The notes: generated from the sequence alone by a model not told the origin. 64,000 nt of DNA from Sabellastarte sp. h YS-2021 (GCA_964017235.1 OZ024936.1:46861028-46925027); one strand, 5' to 3'. Shown: positions 18,465 to 29,033, counted from the stretch's first letter. A program made the numbers and translations.

Positions 18465-18639
18465 GACGTCACTCTGTCTAGACAGGAAGGAAGTACTACA
18501 CGCCACCTGGCGAGTGCACAGTACTGGACCGGCTTGGCCGGTGGAGACACAGGACGTCTTTTTCTGACATTTGGCGGGCCGGTCCGCGCCGACCGGATAA
18601 GCATTTGTCCATTGGATAGGATGTATTAACACAATAAAA

Positions 18640-19488
18640 AATATTTTATTACATTTTATTTTATTGGTAAACTACTGTAAGAAACACGCGTCTCTCAGCA
18701 CATGCTGTCTAGACGTGACGTCATCACAGGGGTTTCCCTGAGGATTCCCCAAGTTAGTTTCGTGCTTTCTATCATATTTTAACCCTTAAAATGGACAAAT
18801 ACTGTTGAAAAACGGGGATAAACCATGAAGAAATTTATCTTATTTGATTTCAACGGGCATATATTCCTGTATATAAACTACCTACACGAGACGTGCATTA
18901 GTTGTAAGTACGTAATTGCTGTCTCGACAAAAAACGGAAGTTGTTTCCGATGATTTCACTCAACAAGGACTCGTTTGGATTAAATTTATATATTTATATA
19001 TTTTTTAAACCCTAAAATGGTCCAATAATGAAGCAGATAGGGGTTAAATATTTTATTTTATTGTACTGACAGGCATATATATATATACATCCTGTATTAG
19101 AAACCACATAAACGAGTCGCTGTTTCTTTACAACGTGAACCCGGAAGTGGACTTCAGTTGTAAAATATGCTAAAAATACTTATCTGAACTATGAAAAGAC
19201 ACCGAATTATGATTCTATGAAATAAAACAAAGAAACTGATGTAGTTTCCATATCCAACGACAAGTATATCCTTGTAAAAAAGAAATAACTTTCCTTCTAA
19301 AATAAAGCATTACTAAGTCAGGCGGCCAACGAGAAAAGGAGACGAACGCCAGAGTGTACCGCGAGACGACAACCTGAGGCTACGGCCAACTATAAATGTC
19401 TATTTTTCTTAGACGTTGGCCTGATGCCTTGCGGCCATCCGAGAACATCATTCAGTCCCACATGGTAAGCTATTGTAGCACAATAAAA
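18640..19488. repeat. Repeat R1, right copy (uninterrupted)
   Basis: Matches R1-left across ~0.85 kb, including GTCTAGACGTGACGTCA (CRE at 18716-18723), the AACCCTTAAAATGGACAAATA module and the GCTATTGTAGCACAATAAAA end. At ~19278 it reads CTTGTAAAAAAGAAATAAC with no HINE1, so it is the empty-site counterpart. Its left edge abuts the 5' ITR of DIRS B, and part of the first module is missing. Confidence 0.75.
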
Positions 19489-19719
19489 CTAGAAATAGGA
19501 TGTCCTGTTAACAGTAGCTGCAACGTATGAAAAGAAACAGGATAGCATAGAAGAACACACATTATCATGTGTAATGTCCACCCCATGAACATTTTGCAAC
19601 AATTGTACAGTAGTCTTACAAGACCCTGTTTCATTTGTAAAATATATCAATGATGCTTAAATATTTATTAGTATACATGTAAATTATTTCGGCTTCATGC
19701 CCTTTTCCATTGGTTCAAA

Positions 19720-20690
19720 ATTTGCTCAAAATCACTCTGTCTGTAAAGGTTTTTGAGATAACCAACATTTTCGATTTCCGATAAAATTGAAGATGGTGGG
19801 CAAAATTTGACATTTTTCAGAGGCAATATACCAAAGATCTCTAATATCCAAATAGTCAAAAATTAGCTTGAAATTGCTCTATCCCTTACAGTTTTCGAGA
19901 TAAACGACATTTTCAATTTCCGCCAAAATTCAAGATGGCTGACAAAATTCTGGAAATTCAACTTTTTTCACAGGCACTATATCTAAGGTCTCTAGTACCC
20001 ACAGGGTCTAAACATTGCTCGAAATCACTTTATCTCTGAGGGTTTTCGAGATAAATGACATTTTCAATTTCCACCAATATTTAAGGTCGCATCCAAAATC
20101 TCGTTCCCAAGATAAATGCGTTTTTGCATTTTACGCAGAAATTCAAACTGGCCGTCAAAAATGGCGGGAAAGTGATTTTTGTGAAAAGCCACCAGTAGAC
20201 TCAGCAGATAACCTGCAGGTCAGAAATTTCGTCAAAACCACTCTATCTCGAACGGTTTGTCAGATAAATGTGTTTTGCATTTTACGCATAAATTCAAGAT
20301 GGCCACCAAAAAATAGTGGGAAAGTGATTTTTGCAAAATGTCGCCAGTACACACTGCAGATACCCTGCGGGTCCAAAATTTTGTCGAACCCGCTCTATCT
20401 CACACCGTTTCCGAGATGAATGCGCTTTTGCGCTTTATGCAGAAATTCAAGATGGCTGCCAAAAGTGGTGGGAAAGCGAGTTTTGCGAAAAAGTCGCCAG
20501 TAGACTCTGCATATATCCTGTGGGACAAAAAATTTCGTCAAAATCGCTCTATCACGCACCGTTTCCGAGATAAGTGTTTTTAACGTTTCACGCAGAAATT
20601 CAAGATTGCCGCCAAAAGTGGCGGGAAAGTGATTTTTGTAAAAAGTCATCAGTACACTCTGGACATCCCGGGGGTCGACCAATTCGCTCT
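19720..20690. repeat. Diverged satellite-related tandem block
   Basis: Degenerate units of roughly 125-135 bp, each with CTCTATCTC.CACGGTTT.CGAGATAAATG and TTCAAGATGGC.GCCAAAA. They are distant relatives of the 169-bp satellite that follows. Open frames of 80-134 codons here are by-products of the repeat. Confidence 0.7.
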
Positions 20691-20694
20691 ATCT

Positions 20695-21550
20695 CGAACG
20701 GTTAAGGAGATAGAAGCAAATTTGTATTTTTGGTAAAAATTCGAAAATTCAAAATGGCCGCCATTTTTGAAGAGAGTAAAATTTTTTGAAAATTGCAGAG
20801 TAGTTTGCTAAGATACTCTTTGAGTCGAATATTGCGACGAAATCGCTCTATCTCACATGGTTAAGGAGATAGAAGCAAATTTGTGTTTTGCCATTTTTGG
20901 CAAAAATTCGAAAATTCAAAATGGCCGCCATTTTTGGGCAGGGGAAAATTTTTTAAAAATTGCCAAGAGTACGATGCTCAGATACCCTATGGGTTGAAAC
21001 TTTCGACGAAATCGCTCTATCTCGCAAGGTTAAGGAGATAGAAGCAAATTTGTGTTTTGCCATTTTTGGCAAAAATTCGAAAATTCAAAATGGCCGCCAT
21101 TTTGGGGGGAGAGGAACATTTTTTGAAAATTACCAATAGTACATGTCTTAGATACCCTGTGGGTAAAAAATTTCGACGAAATCGCTCTATCTCGCACGGT
21201 TAAGGAGATAGAAGAAAATTTGTGTATTTGCATTTTTGGCAAATATTTGAAAATTCAAAATGGCTGCCATTTTTGGGGAGAGAAACATTTTTTGAAAATT
21301 GCCAAAAGTACATTCCTTAGATACCCTGTGGATTGAAAATTTTGACGAAATCGCTCTATCTCGCACGGTTAAGGAGATAGAAGCAAATTTGTGTTTTCCT
21401 TTTTTGGCAAAAATTCGAAAATTCAAAATGGCCGCCATTTTTGGGGAGAGTAAAATATTTTGAAAATTGCCAAGAGTACATTGCTTAAATACCCTGTGGG
21501 TCGAAAATTTCGACGAAATCGCTCTATCTCGCACGGTTTAGGAGATAGAC
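20695..21550. repeat. Satellite block in HINE2a (~157-169 bp units)
   Basis: Five units with CGCTCTATCTCGCACGGTTA, GGAGATAGAAGCAAATTTGT, CCATTTTTGGCAAAAATTCG and AAAATGGCCGCCATTTTTGG. Diverged relative to the homogeneous block in HINE2b. Confidence 0.85.
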
Positions 21551-22018
21551 ATACCGTATTTATTGCAATAAACGCCCCCTCCCTATTAATCGCCCCCCCC
21601 CCCCCCCCCTCACTACCTTTGCAAAATTCATATTTCGGGGTTTTACATCTCTGTCAACAGCCAACACCTTTGCGATTCCGGGATTCTGAAAAATGGTGCA
21701 TTTTAGTACTTCCCAAGCGAATATCGCTTACGAGAAATGAAGAAAATAAAAACAAAACATGGCAGTATTGGTCACAGACGCATTGAAATCGGCAAAAATA
21801 CAAGATAAAACTACATAATTTCTTCAGATTTAAGGTTTGTTTTAAATATTTTAAGCTGTCTCGCCATTATACATGCCAGCAAGCGAGATCAAGGCAGCAA
21901 GTGTCCATTATCGCCCATGGCCACTGGACTCGAGATATGATTTTGTTTATCTGTAATAGTCGCCCCCCCTTTTGAAAAATGCATCGCCCCGGGGCGTTTA
22001 TTACAATAAATACGGTAT
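21551..22018. mobile_element. Small TIR element (MITE-like, 468 bp)
   Basis: ATACCGTATTTATTG.AATAAACGCCCC at the left end is repeated inverted at the right end with one mismatch over ~28 bp. A C-run follows the left TIR. No coding frame. It interrupts the satellite after GGAGATAGAC. A target duplication cannot be fixed because the right flank changes to another repeat. Confidence 0.75.
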
Positions 22019-22029
22019 TTATGTTTTTT

Positions 22030-22727
22030 GCTATGTAGCTATTACTCAGGAGGTTAAAGCTATTACCACCAACAACAATACCAAGCAAGCAATTGACGCT
22101 ATAAACCTTCACACCATATTTTAAAAACATGAGTTAAATATGTTTCCTTTAAAAGAGTGAAAACAGAAATGCAATTCAGAGTAGGCTCAAAGTAGCAAAG
22201 CAGCTATTACTCAGATAGCTACAAAGCTATTATCAACGAAAAGTTATCCTGGCCAAAATAGCATAATAGCTATATAGCACAGTAGCTATTACTCAGTTAG
22301 CTATAAAGGTATTATCACCAAAAGCAATCCCAAGCAAGCTAATGATCCAATAATCCTCCATCCCAAATTTTGTGAACATAGGTGAAATACTTTTCCTTCA
22401 AAGTGTTAAAATACAAAAGCTACTCAAAGTAGCTAAGTAGCTATTACTCAGTCAGTTATATAGCTATTATCACTAAAAGCAATCCCAAGCAAGCTATTGA
22501 CCTAACTATTGCTCATACCAAATTTGGTAAAGATATGTCAAATATTTTTCCTTAAAATGCCCGGAAACAAAATAAGTACACAAAAGTATCTAAGTAGCTA
22601 TTACTCAGTTAACCCAATTAACCCAATAAACACCCATACCTAATTTGCTAAACATAGGATAAATACTTTTCCTTGAAATGAGCAGAAACCAAGCGTGATG
22701 GACGGCAGAAAAAGCAAAAATAATAAT
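22030..22727. repeat. R6 tandem block of HINE2a
   Basis: About four degenerate ~170-bp units with AGTAGCTATTACTCAG, AAAAGCAATCCCAAGCAAGC and ATACTTTTCCTT. The homologous block in HINE2b is 32437-32820. The 16-base word AGTAGCTATTACTCAG is shared with R4 of HINE1. Confidence 0.75.
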
Positions 22728-22949
22728 AACTAGAAATAGGCCGCCCTGTTGATAGTAGATGCGAATAGAAACAGGATAGCATAGAAGAACACACATTATC
22801 ATGTGTAATGTCCACCCATGAACCTTTTGCCCAAATTGTACAGTAGTCTTACAAGACCCTGTTTCATTTGTAAAATATATCAATGATGCTTAAATATTTG
22901 TTAGTGTAGATGTAAATTATTTCGGCTTCATGCCTTTTTGCATTGGTTG

Positions 22950-24857
22950 GGTTGAAAATTTTGACGAAATCACTCTATCTTGCACGGTTAAGAAGATAGA
23001 AGCAAATTCCTGTTTTTCTATTTTTGGCAAAAATTTGAAAATTCAAAATGGCCGCCATTTTTGGGAAAAGGAAATTTTTTTGAAAATTGCCAAGAGTACA
23101 TTTCTTAGATACCCTATGGGTCGAAAATTTCAACAAAATAACTCTATTTTGCACGGTTAAGGCCAGTTTGTGTTTTTCCATTTTGGGCAAAAATTCGAAA
23201 ATTCAAAATGGCTGCCATTTTTGGGGAGGGGAAAATTTTTTGAAAATTGCAAAGATTACATTCCTTAGATACCCTGTGGGTTGAAAAATTTCGACGAAAT
23301 CGCTCTATCTCGCATGGTTAAGGAGATAGAAGCAAATTTGTGTTTTGCCATTTTTGGCAAAAATTTGAAAATTCAAAATGGCCGCCATTTTAGGGGAGGG
23401 GAAATTTTTTTTTTAAATTGCCAAGAATACAATGCTCAAATACCTGTGGGTCGAAAATTTTGACGAAATCGCTCTATCTCGCATGGTTAAGGAGATAGAA
23501 GGAAATTTGTGTTTGCCATTTTTGGCAAAACTTCGAAAATTCAAAATGGCCGCCATTTTTGGGGAGGGGAAAATTTTTTGAAAATTGCAAAGATTGCATT
23601 GCTTAGATACCCTGTGCGTCGAAAATTTTGACGAAATCGCTCTATCTCGCACGGTTAAGGATATAGAAGCAAATTAGTGTTTTGCCATTTTTGGCAAAAA
23701 TTCGAAAATTCAAAATGGCCGCCATTTTTGGGGAGGGGAAAATTTTTTTTAAATTACCAAGAGTACAATGCTCAGATACCCTGTGGGTCGAAAATTTTGA
23801 CGAAATCGCTCTATCTCGCACGGTTAAGGAGATAGAAGCAAATTTGTGTTTTGCCATTTTTGGCAAAAATTCGAAAATTCAAAATGGCCGCCATTTTTGG
23901 GGGAGGGGAAATTTTGGGAAAATTGCAAAGATTGCATTCCTTAGATACCCTGTGGGTCGAAAATTTCGACGAAATCGCTCTATCTCACACGGTTAAGGAG
24001 ATAGAAGCAAATTTGTGTTTTGCCATTTTTGGCAAAAATTCGGAAATTCAAAATGGCCGCCATTTTTGGGGAGGGGAAAATTTTTTGAAAATTGCAAATA
24101 TTACATTCCTTAGATACGCTGTGGGTCGAAAATTTCGACGAAATCGCTCTATCTGGCACGGTTAAGGAGATAGAAGCAAATTTGTGTTTTGCCATTTTTG
24201 GCAAAAATTCGAAAATTCAAAATGGCCGCCAATTTTGGGGAGGGGAAAATTTTTTGAAAATTGCAAATATTACATTCCTTAGATACCCTGTGGATTGAAA
24301 ATTTCGACGAAATCGCTCTATCTCGCACGGTTAAGGAGATAGAAGCAAATTTGTGTTTTCCCATTTTTGGCAAAAATTCGAAAATTCAAAATGGCCGCCA
24401 TTTTTGGGGAGGGGAAAATTTTTTGAAAATTGCAAAGAGTACACTCCTCAGATACCCTGTGGGTCGAAAATTTCGACGAAATCGCTCTATCTCGCACGGT
24501 TAAGGAGATAGAAGCAAATTTGTGTTTTGCCATTTTTGGCAAAAATTCGAAAATTTAAAATGGCCGCCATTTTTGGGGAGGGGAAAATTTTTTGAAAATT
24601 GCAAATATTACATTCCTTAGATACCCTGTGGGTCGAAAATTTCGACGAAATCGCTCTATCTCGCACGGTTAAGGAGATAGAAGCAAATTTGTGTTTTGCC
24701 ATTTTTGGCAAAAATTCGAAAATTCAAAATGGCCGCCATTTTTGGGGAGGGGAAAATTTTTTGAAAATTGCAAAGATTGCATTCCTTAGATACCCTGTGG
24801 GTCGAAAATTTCGACGAAATCGCTCTATCTCGCACGGTTAAGGAGATAGAAGCAAAT
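22950..24857. repeat. 169-bp satellite, left arm
   Basis: About eleven units, increasingly homogeneous toward the right. Each has GACGAAATCGCTCTATCTCG, GGAGATAGAAGCAAATTTGT, GCCATTTTTGGCAAAAATTC, AAAATGGCCGCCATTTTTGG and GATACCCTGTGGGTCG. Because 169 is not a multiple of three, recurring 74-80-codon open frames appear on both strands every unit; they are not genes. Confidence 0.92.
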
Positions 24858-24899
24858 TTGCAAATTTAATAGGTAAATTAAATTTTTATAAGTTAATAC

Positions 24900-25072
24900 C
24901 CTATCCAATGGACAATAGCTTATCCGGTCGGCGCAGACCGGCCCGCCAAACGTCAGAAAAAGACGTCCTGTGTTTCCACCGGCCAGGCCGGTCCAGTGCT
25001 GTGCACTCGCCAGATGGCGTGTGGTACTTCCTTCCTGTCTAGACAGCGTGACGTCATAGCATCTTTTTCGTT
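24900..25072. repeat. DIRS D 3' ITR
   Basis: Inverted copy of 31047-31219. TGACGTCA is at 25049-25056. Confidence 0.9.
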
Positions 25073-25130
25073 GTCTAAACCTATTAGACCCCTAATAAGC
25101 TGATAGCGGGGTCGGTGGGAGGGTCTTGTG

Positions 25131-25226
25131 TGTCCATTGGATAGGGTATTAACTTATAAAAATTTAATTTACCTATTAAATTTGCAATTTTATTGCGTTA
25201 ATACATCCTATCCAATGGACAATAGC
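25131..25226. other. DIRS D internal complementary region (ICR)
   Basis: TGTCCATTGGATAGGGTATT at its left and CCTATCCAATGGACAATAGC at its right are the reverse complements of the left and right element ends. The two halves meet at AATTTGCAATTTTATTGCG, the predicted circle junction. Confidence 0.9.
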
Positions 25227-25397
25227 TGAATAACTACCGCTTGGTCGGCGGGTAAGCTATTAGGGACTAAAAACTCTAGTGAACCCATGCAAAATTCCTT
25301 TCTTAGCCTGGGTAGACCCTGAAGTCGCTAACCCTTAAGGCTATGGTCGAATATCATCATCCGGCTATCCGGAGACAAGCCGTCAGAGTCGACCTTG

Positions 25398-25416
25398 CCC
25401 CCCCCCGCCCCTTTTT
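25398..25416 (-). other. Polypurine tract in DIRS D
   Basis: A5G4CG9-type run on the coding strand, between the YR stop and the ICR. A T22-23 run at about 25500 (A-run on the coding strand) lies nearer the YR stop. Confidence 0.7.
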
Positions 25417-25581
25417 AAACAGACCTGCTCTGAGGTAGGGGAAGAGAGGGATGAATTCAGTCCCATTGAAGTAAACCCCCCGGAGGAAGTACGTCCAGAT
25501 TTTTTTTTTTTTTTTTTTTTTTGCCTAACTATGTGCATGTATATAAAAATGTACAACTAACAAGCTATGTACAAATCTCCT

Positions 25582-26664
25582 CTAGGTATTTGCCTGTTGG
25601 TGGATCTGCTGAGCAGCCACAACAGGACCCAGATGGTAGAGCTCAGAATCAGCCCAAGCCACATCCTTCAGGTAAAATTGCGTGAAGGTATTATGAGATT
25701 TCCAGTGGCAGGCTGATAGAATCTGTTCTAAGGAGACTCCCGACTGGAATGCCTTAGAAGCAGCAAAAGCCCTGACATCATGAGCCTTAACTTGATGTAA
25801 GGTGTGGGCTTGGTGATCAGAGAGCTCATAGCATAGGATCACAGTTTGCTTGATCCATGAGGAGATAGTGGCAGGGGAGATGTCCTTGTTGAAACTCTTT
25901 TTGAAGGAGACAAAAACTAATTCCTTGCCCTGCCTGATGTCTGAAGTCCTGTCCAAATAGTAGCGTAGGGCTCTAACCGGACAAAGGGATCTGTCAGACT
26001 TGAGGGATCTATCCAGAGTAGGAGCTAGGGCTGGTATGACCACTGGGGCTACACTCTCTGGGCCCTCCTTTGCCAGCTGGTTCTTGGACAGAAAGCTGGG
26101 GGATGGAAACAGAGACACCTTAGACCAGTCTGACTGGTGTCTGATGTTCTTGTTTTGCCATGCATGAATCTCACTCCTTCTTTTGCCGGAACCCAGGGCC
26201 AAGAGGAAGACAGTCTTGAAGGTAAGATGCTTCAGAGATGCTTCTCTAAGAGGTTCGAAAGGAGCCTTCGTTAGCTGGTGTAGTACCAGAGAGAGGTTCC
26301 AGGAGGGTATACCCCTCCGCCCTTTGGGCCTGTCTCTGTGGAAGCTGTCCAAGAGACGGGTGAGATTGTCATCCTTGCTGATATTGAGGGTGACATTACC
26401 CAGTTTATCAGCTATGGCAGATCTGTAACCATCTATGGTGCTTGGCTGTAAGTTTTTGACCTCGAAGAGATAAAGTAAGAAGTCAGCCACTGATTTTAAA
26501 GGTGGAGAGTCGAAGTCCACCTTATTAGAGACGCACCATTTTGTAAAAATGGTCCACTTTGCCTCATAGACTGATCTGGTTGATTTTCTTTGAGGTGCCT
26601 CAATTCGTGCTGCCACTGCTTCAGAGAAGCCCTGCTCCTTGATTGCTGTGGCTCTAGGAGCCAT
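25582..26664 (-). CDS. DIRS D tyrosine recombinase
   Basis: 360 codons from ATG 26664 (MAPRATAIKEQGF). Catalytic residues are complete: Arg in GKRRSEIHAW (161-170), AHDVRAF (H295, R298), CHWKSHNTF (H320) and Tyr331 in TQFYLKD. The N-terminal DNA-binding part has YEAKWTIFTKWC and PSTIDGYRSAIADKL. The start is set by a TAG in the same frame at about 26761, where A has CAG, which separates it from the long upstream open frame. It overlaps the RT end by 169 bases. It would integrate the element circle; the neat, duplication-free insertion of D is what such an enzyme produces. Confidence 0.92.
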   Translation of the reverse strand: MAPRATAIKEQGFSEAVAARIEAPQRKSTRSVYEAKWTIFTKWCVSNKVDFDSPPLKSVADFLLYLFEVKNLQPSTIDGYRSAIADKLGNVTLNISKDDNLTRLLDSFHRDRPKGRRGIPSWNLSLVLHQLTKAPFEPLREASLKHLTFKTVFLLALGSGKRRSEIHAWQNKNIRHQSDWSKVSLFPSPSFLSKNQLAKEGPESVAPVVIPALAPTLDRSLKSDRSLCPVRALRYYLDRTSDIRQGKELVFVSFKKSFNKDISPATISSWIKQTVILCYELSDHQAHTLHQVKAHDVRAFAASKAFQSGVSLEQILSACHWKSHNTFTQFYLKDVAWADSELYHLGPVVAAQQIHQQANT

Positions 26665-29033
26665 GCGTGGAGATTTAGATTTGTCAGATTTCTGTGAGGG
26701 ATCTGATTGAAGGGCTGTGTCAGAAGGTGTGGCACGTTGGGAAGACTCAATGGGATTTGGCTAGACATGTCCACCAGGTCCCAAAACCAAGGCATGTTGG
26801 GCCACCCCGGAGCAATCAGAATTATCCTGTTGCCTGGGGAGTTCAGTAATTTTTCCACTACTTTGCCCAAGATGGCCACTGGTGGGAAAGCGTAAGCATC
26901 CAGGTTCTCCCAGGGTATGCTGAGTGCATCGACTGCAATCGCTAAGGGATCCGGCACCGGTGACACAAACTGAGGCAGTTTGTTGTTGAACCTCGTGGCG
27001 AAGAGGTCCACCAGAGGTCGGTGCCACCTGAAGCATATCGCATGAAAGGTTTCTGTGTGGAGAGACCATTCCGTCTGAATAATCTGGCCTAGTCTGGATA
27101 GCTTGTCCGCTACCACATTTAGCCGGCCCGGGATGTGACGGGCTTTGAGGGTTACTTGGTTGGTCGTACACCAAGTCAAAATTCTCCACAGAAGGGCACA
27201 CAGAGGGCCCGACCTCATGCCACCTTCTTTGTTGATGTAAGACACTACTGTAGTGTTGTCTGTGGCCACCAGTACTATCTTGCCGGAACAAAGGTTTTGA
27301 AACTCTCTTAGTGCCAGAAAGACTGCTTTCAACTCGAGGTAATTGATGTGCAGTTTGCTTTCCGGTAGAGACCACACGCCTCTGGCTGTGTGTTCTTCTA
27401 AGTGAGCGCCCCACCCTTCTTTTGATGCGTCTGTAAAGATCTGCAGAGCATGGCTTAGTGGGTGTAGAGGTTGTCCTTGCAACACATTGTTTTCCTCCAA
27501 CCACCATTTTAGATGTGGATGTAGAGAAGCGGGTATGGGAATGAACTTTTCTAATGATTCCGGTACCCTCCAGTTGTTCTTGAGGTGCCATTGCACGGGC
27601 CTCATGTGTAGGCGGCCTAGATAGACCTGCTTTTCTGTGGCCGTTAGGAGACCTATCAAGGACATGAACTGCCGGACCGGACAGGTCGGCCGGGCTAAGA
27701 TAGCTTGAATCTTTGCTGTGAGAGTCTGCCAACGGTCCGGTGTGGGTCTGACCCGGCCGGACTCGAGGTCGAACTGGTAACCTACAAAGTCGAAGACTTG
27801 TTTTGGTTCCAGCTCTGATTTCTCCCTGTTGACTAACCAACCCAGGTCCTGGCATATTTTCAGTAGATCTCTGGTATGCTGGAGACAGGCTGGGTGGGAA
27901 TTGGCCCTCACCAACCAGTCGTCTAGGTACTGGTGGATTCTTATACCCCTGTGCATGGCCATTAACTTCACTTCCTTGGCTATGACTGTGAATTCCAGAG
28001 GGGCTGTGGACAGACCAAAAGGCAGGGCCTTGAATTGGTATGTCTGCCCCTGGACGTGAAATCTCAGGTATTTCCTGGATTGTTCCTGTATCGGTACGTG
28101 GAAGTAGGCGTCCGTGAAGTCTATTGAGGTGACCCATTCCCCTCGTTGAAGGGAAGTTCTGATGGTTTCTGGTGTTTCCATCTTGAACTTCTCCACTTTT
28201 AGAAAGGGATTCAGATTGCTCAAATCTAGGATGGGCCTCCACTTGTTGTTGGGTTTGGGTACCAAGAAAAGCCGGTTGAAAAAACCTAAAGATTTTGGGT
28301 TTTGTACCGGTTCCACCGCATTTTTGGAAATAAGCTGATGCAAAGCCTCCGACAGGTAGCTGTTCCTGTGGTGGTTCACATAGCGGCTTATGACCGTTGG
28401 GTGCCTTGATAGAAAGGGCCTGTTCTGGAAGGGGAGGATGTAACCCGACCTTAACATCCGGACAACTTTGTGACTGGACCCTAGGTCCAACCAAACCTGC
28501 CAGAAACTCTGTAGTCTGGCCCCTACAGGTGGGTTTGTTACAGCATTTTTGACATTTACCACAGTTTTGACATAAGACGATGGAGTGACACAAGAAGCAA
28601 GTTTCACAGATTTTATTTTGTAACTTTTCTGAGAAAGACAAACTGCTGCCCCGGGACTTATTTCTTTCTTTTGCGAATGCCCGGGCGCAGAAGGAACACA
28701 AGGTACAACATTTAAGTTTGCAAAAGTGTCTTTTTGTCTCTGTAAGGTGCTCCCGGCCAGCAGTCCTGTTGTCAAACTGTTTACATAATAACTGTCATTT
28801 GTAAGACTGCTGGCCCTTGGCCGGTCTCGAGGAGTAGAAGGAGGCCTTGCCCTTATGCTTCTTGCCTTGTCCACATTGACCAATGTTCTTCCATGCCGGT
28901 CGTTCCTGTTTTCTATTATCTCCACGCTTTTCAGGGCGTTCATAAGGGTGGAAACGACCCTTCTTTCCCGACTGAAGCTGACCTTTGCTTTCAAAGGCGG
29001 CGATATCTTGTTCAGCTTGTCTGAGGGCTTCAT
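26496..29033 (-). CDS. DIRS D reverse transcriptase-RNase H
   Basis: Open for 845 codons, overlapping the gag end by 239 bases; conserved sequence starts near VGARLQSFWQVW. The RT palm has IDFTDAYFHVPI, LPFGLSTAP and HQYLDDWLVRA. RNase H has TDAS, LELKAVFLAL, ATDNTTVVSY and VVADKLSR, all four acidic residues. The C-terminal region (VDALSIPWENLDAYAFPP, APGWPNMPWFWDL) lies where a methyltransferase-like domain occurs in DIRS elements; I cannot confirm a methyltransferase motif. No break is seen. The first ~150 codons overlap gag and the Cys-rich frame and may not be translated. Confidence 0.9.
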   Translation of the reverse strand: MKPSDKLNKISPPLKAKVSFSRERRVVSTLMNALKSVEIIENRNDRHGRTLVNVDKARSIRARPPSTPRDRPRASSLTNDSYYVNSLTTGLLAGSTLQRQKDTFANLNVVPCVPSAPGHSQKKEISPGAAVCLSQKSYKIKSVKLASCVTPSSYVKTVVNVKNAVTNPPVGARLQSFWQVWLDLGSSHKVVRMLRSGYILPFQNRPFLSRHPTVISRYVNHHRNSYLSEALHQLISKNAVEPVQNPKSLGFFNRLFLVPKPNNKWRPILDLSNLNPFLKVEKFKMETPETIRTSLQRGEWVTSIDFTDAYFHVPIQEQSRKYLRFHVQGQTYQFKALPFGLSTAPLEFTVIAKEVKLMAMHRGIRIHQYLDDWLVRANSHPACLQHTRDLLKICQDLGWLVNREKSELEPKQVFDFVGYQFDLESGRVRPTPDRWQTLTAKIQAILARPTCPVRQFMSLIGLLTATEKQVYLGRLHMRPVQWHLKNNWRVPESLEKFIPIPASLHPHLKWWLEENNVLQGQPLHPLSHALQIFTDASKEGWGAHLEEHTARGVWSLPESKLHINYLELKAVFLALREFQNLCSGKIVLVATDNTTVVSYINKEGGMRSGPLCALLWRILTWCTTNQVTLKARHIPGRLNVVADKLSRLGQIIQTEWSLHTETFHAICFRWHRPLVDLFATRFNNKLPQFVSPVPDPLAIAVDALSIPWENLDAYAFPPVAILGKVVEKLLNSPGNRIILIAPGWPNMPWFWDLVDMSSQIPLSLPNVPHLLTQPFNQIPHRNLTNLNLHAWLLEPQQSRSRASLKQWQHELRHLKENQPDQSMRQSGPFLQNGASLIRWTSTLHL
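26761..28740 (-). other. Open frame overlapping RT in DIRS D, with Cys-rich start
   Basis: In the YR frame, from about 28740, there is CKLKCCTLCSFC, then ICETCFLCHSIVLCQNC and GKCQKCC, followed by a long Ser/Gln/Arg-rich stretch that is open to a TAG at 26761. It is equivalent to 8462-10588 in A and to the N-terminal two thirds of the 1040-codon frame in C. No ATG is visible before the Cys cluster. Confidence 0.45.

Larger units (their letters stand above)
6065..18639 (-). mobile_element. DIRS-like element B, truncated host of two insertions
   Basis: B survives as gag (6157-6651 plus 13070-14648), the 5' leader (14649-14813) and the outer part of the 5' ITR (18457-18639). Removing DIRS A (6652-13069) and the LINE (14814-18456) leaves about 2.5 kb. 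RT, YR, ICR and 3' ITR are absent; homology to DIRS D stops a short way past the gag stop and gives way to R1-left. The 5' ITR ends in AACACAATAAAA, matching the GCAATAAAA end of A and D. Its gag is closer to that of D than to that of A. It is dead. Confidence 0.75.
19489..22729 (+). mobile_element. HINE2a: HINE-like element with satellite core, 3' truncated
   Basis: It begins CTAGAAATAGG, has ATGTCCACCCC near 19575-19584, a diverged tandem block (19720-20690), a 157-169-bp satellite block (20695-21550), a small TIR element (21551-22018) and an AGTAGCTATTACTCAG-type block (22030-22700). It stops at AAAAAGCAAAAATAATA, where HINE2b begins; the 3' hairpin seen at the end of HINE2b is missing. 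No gene is present. Placement in the Helentron/HINE class rests on the architecture shared with HINE1. Confidence 0.55.

Noticed and set aside
2120-19488. R1 copies as LTRs of an LTR retrotransposon around gag
   Set aside because: No TG..CA ends, no primer-binding site or polypurine tract next to them, and the gag inside belongs to a DIRS-like element with its own ITR.
20331-24841. Many 65-108-codon open frames on both strands with shared peptides (FDEIALSRTVKEIEANLCF and MPKMAKHKFASISLTVRDRA types)
   Set aside because: They recur every 169 bases with the satellite and change frame from unit to unit; they have no start context or separate conservation.
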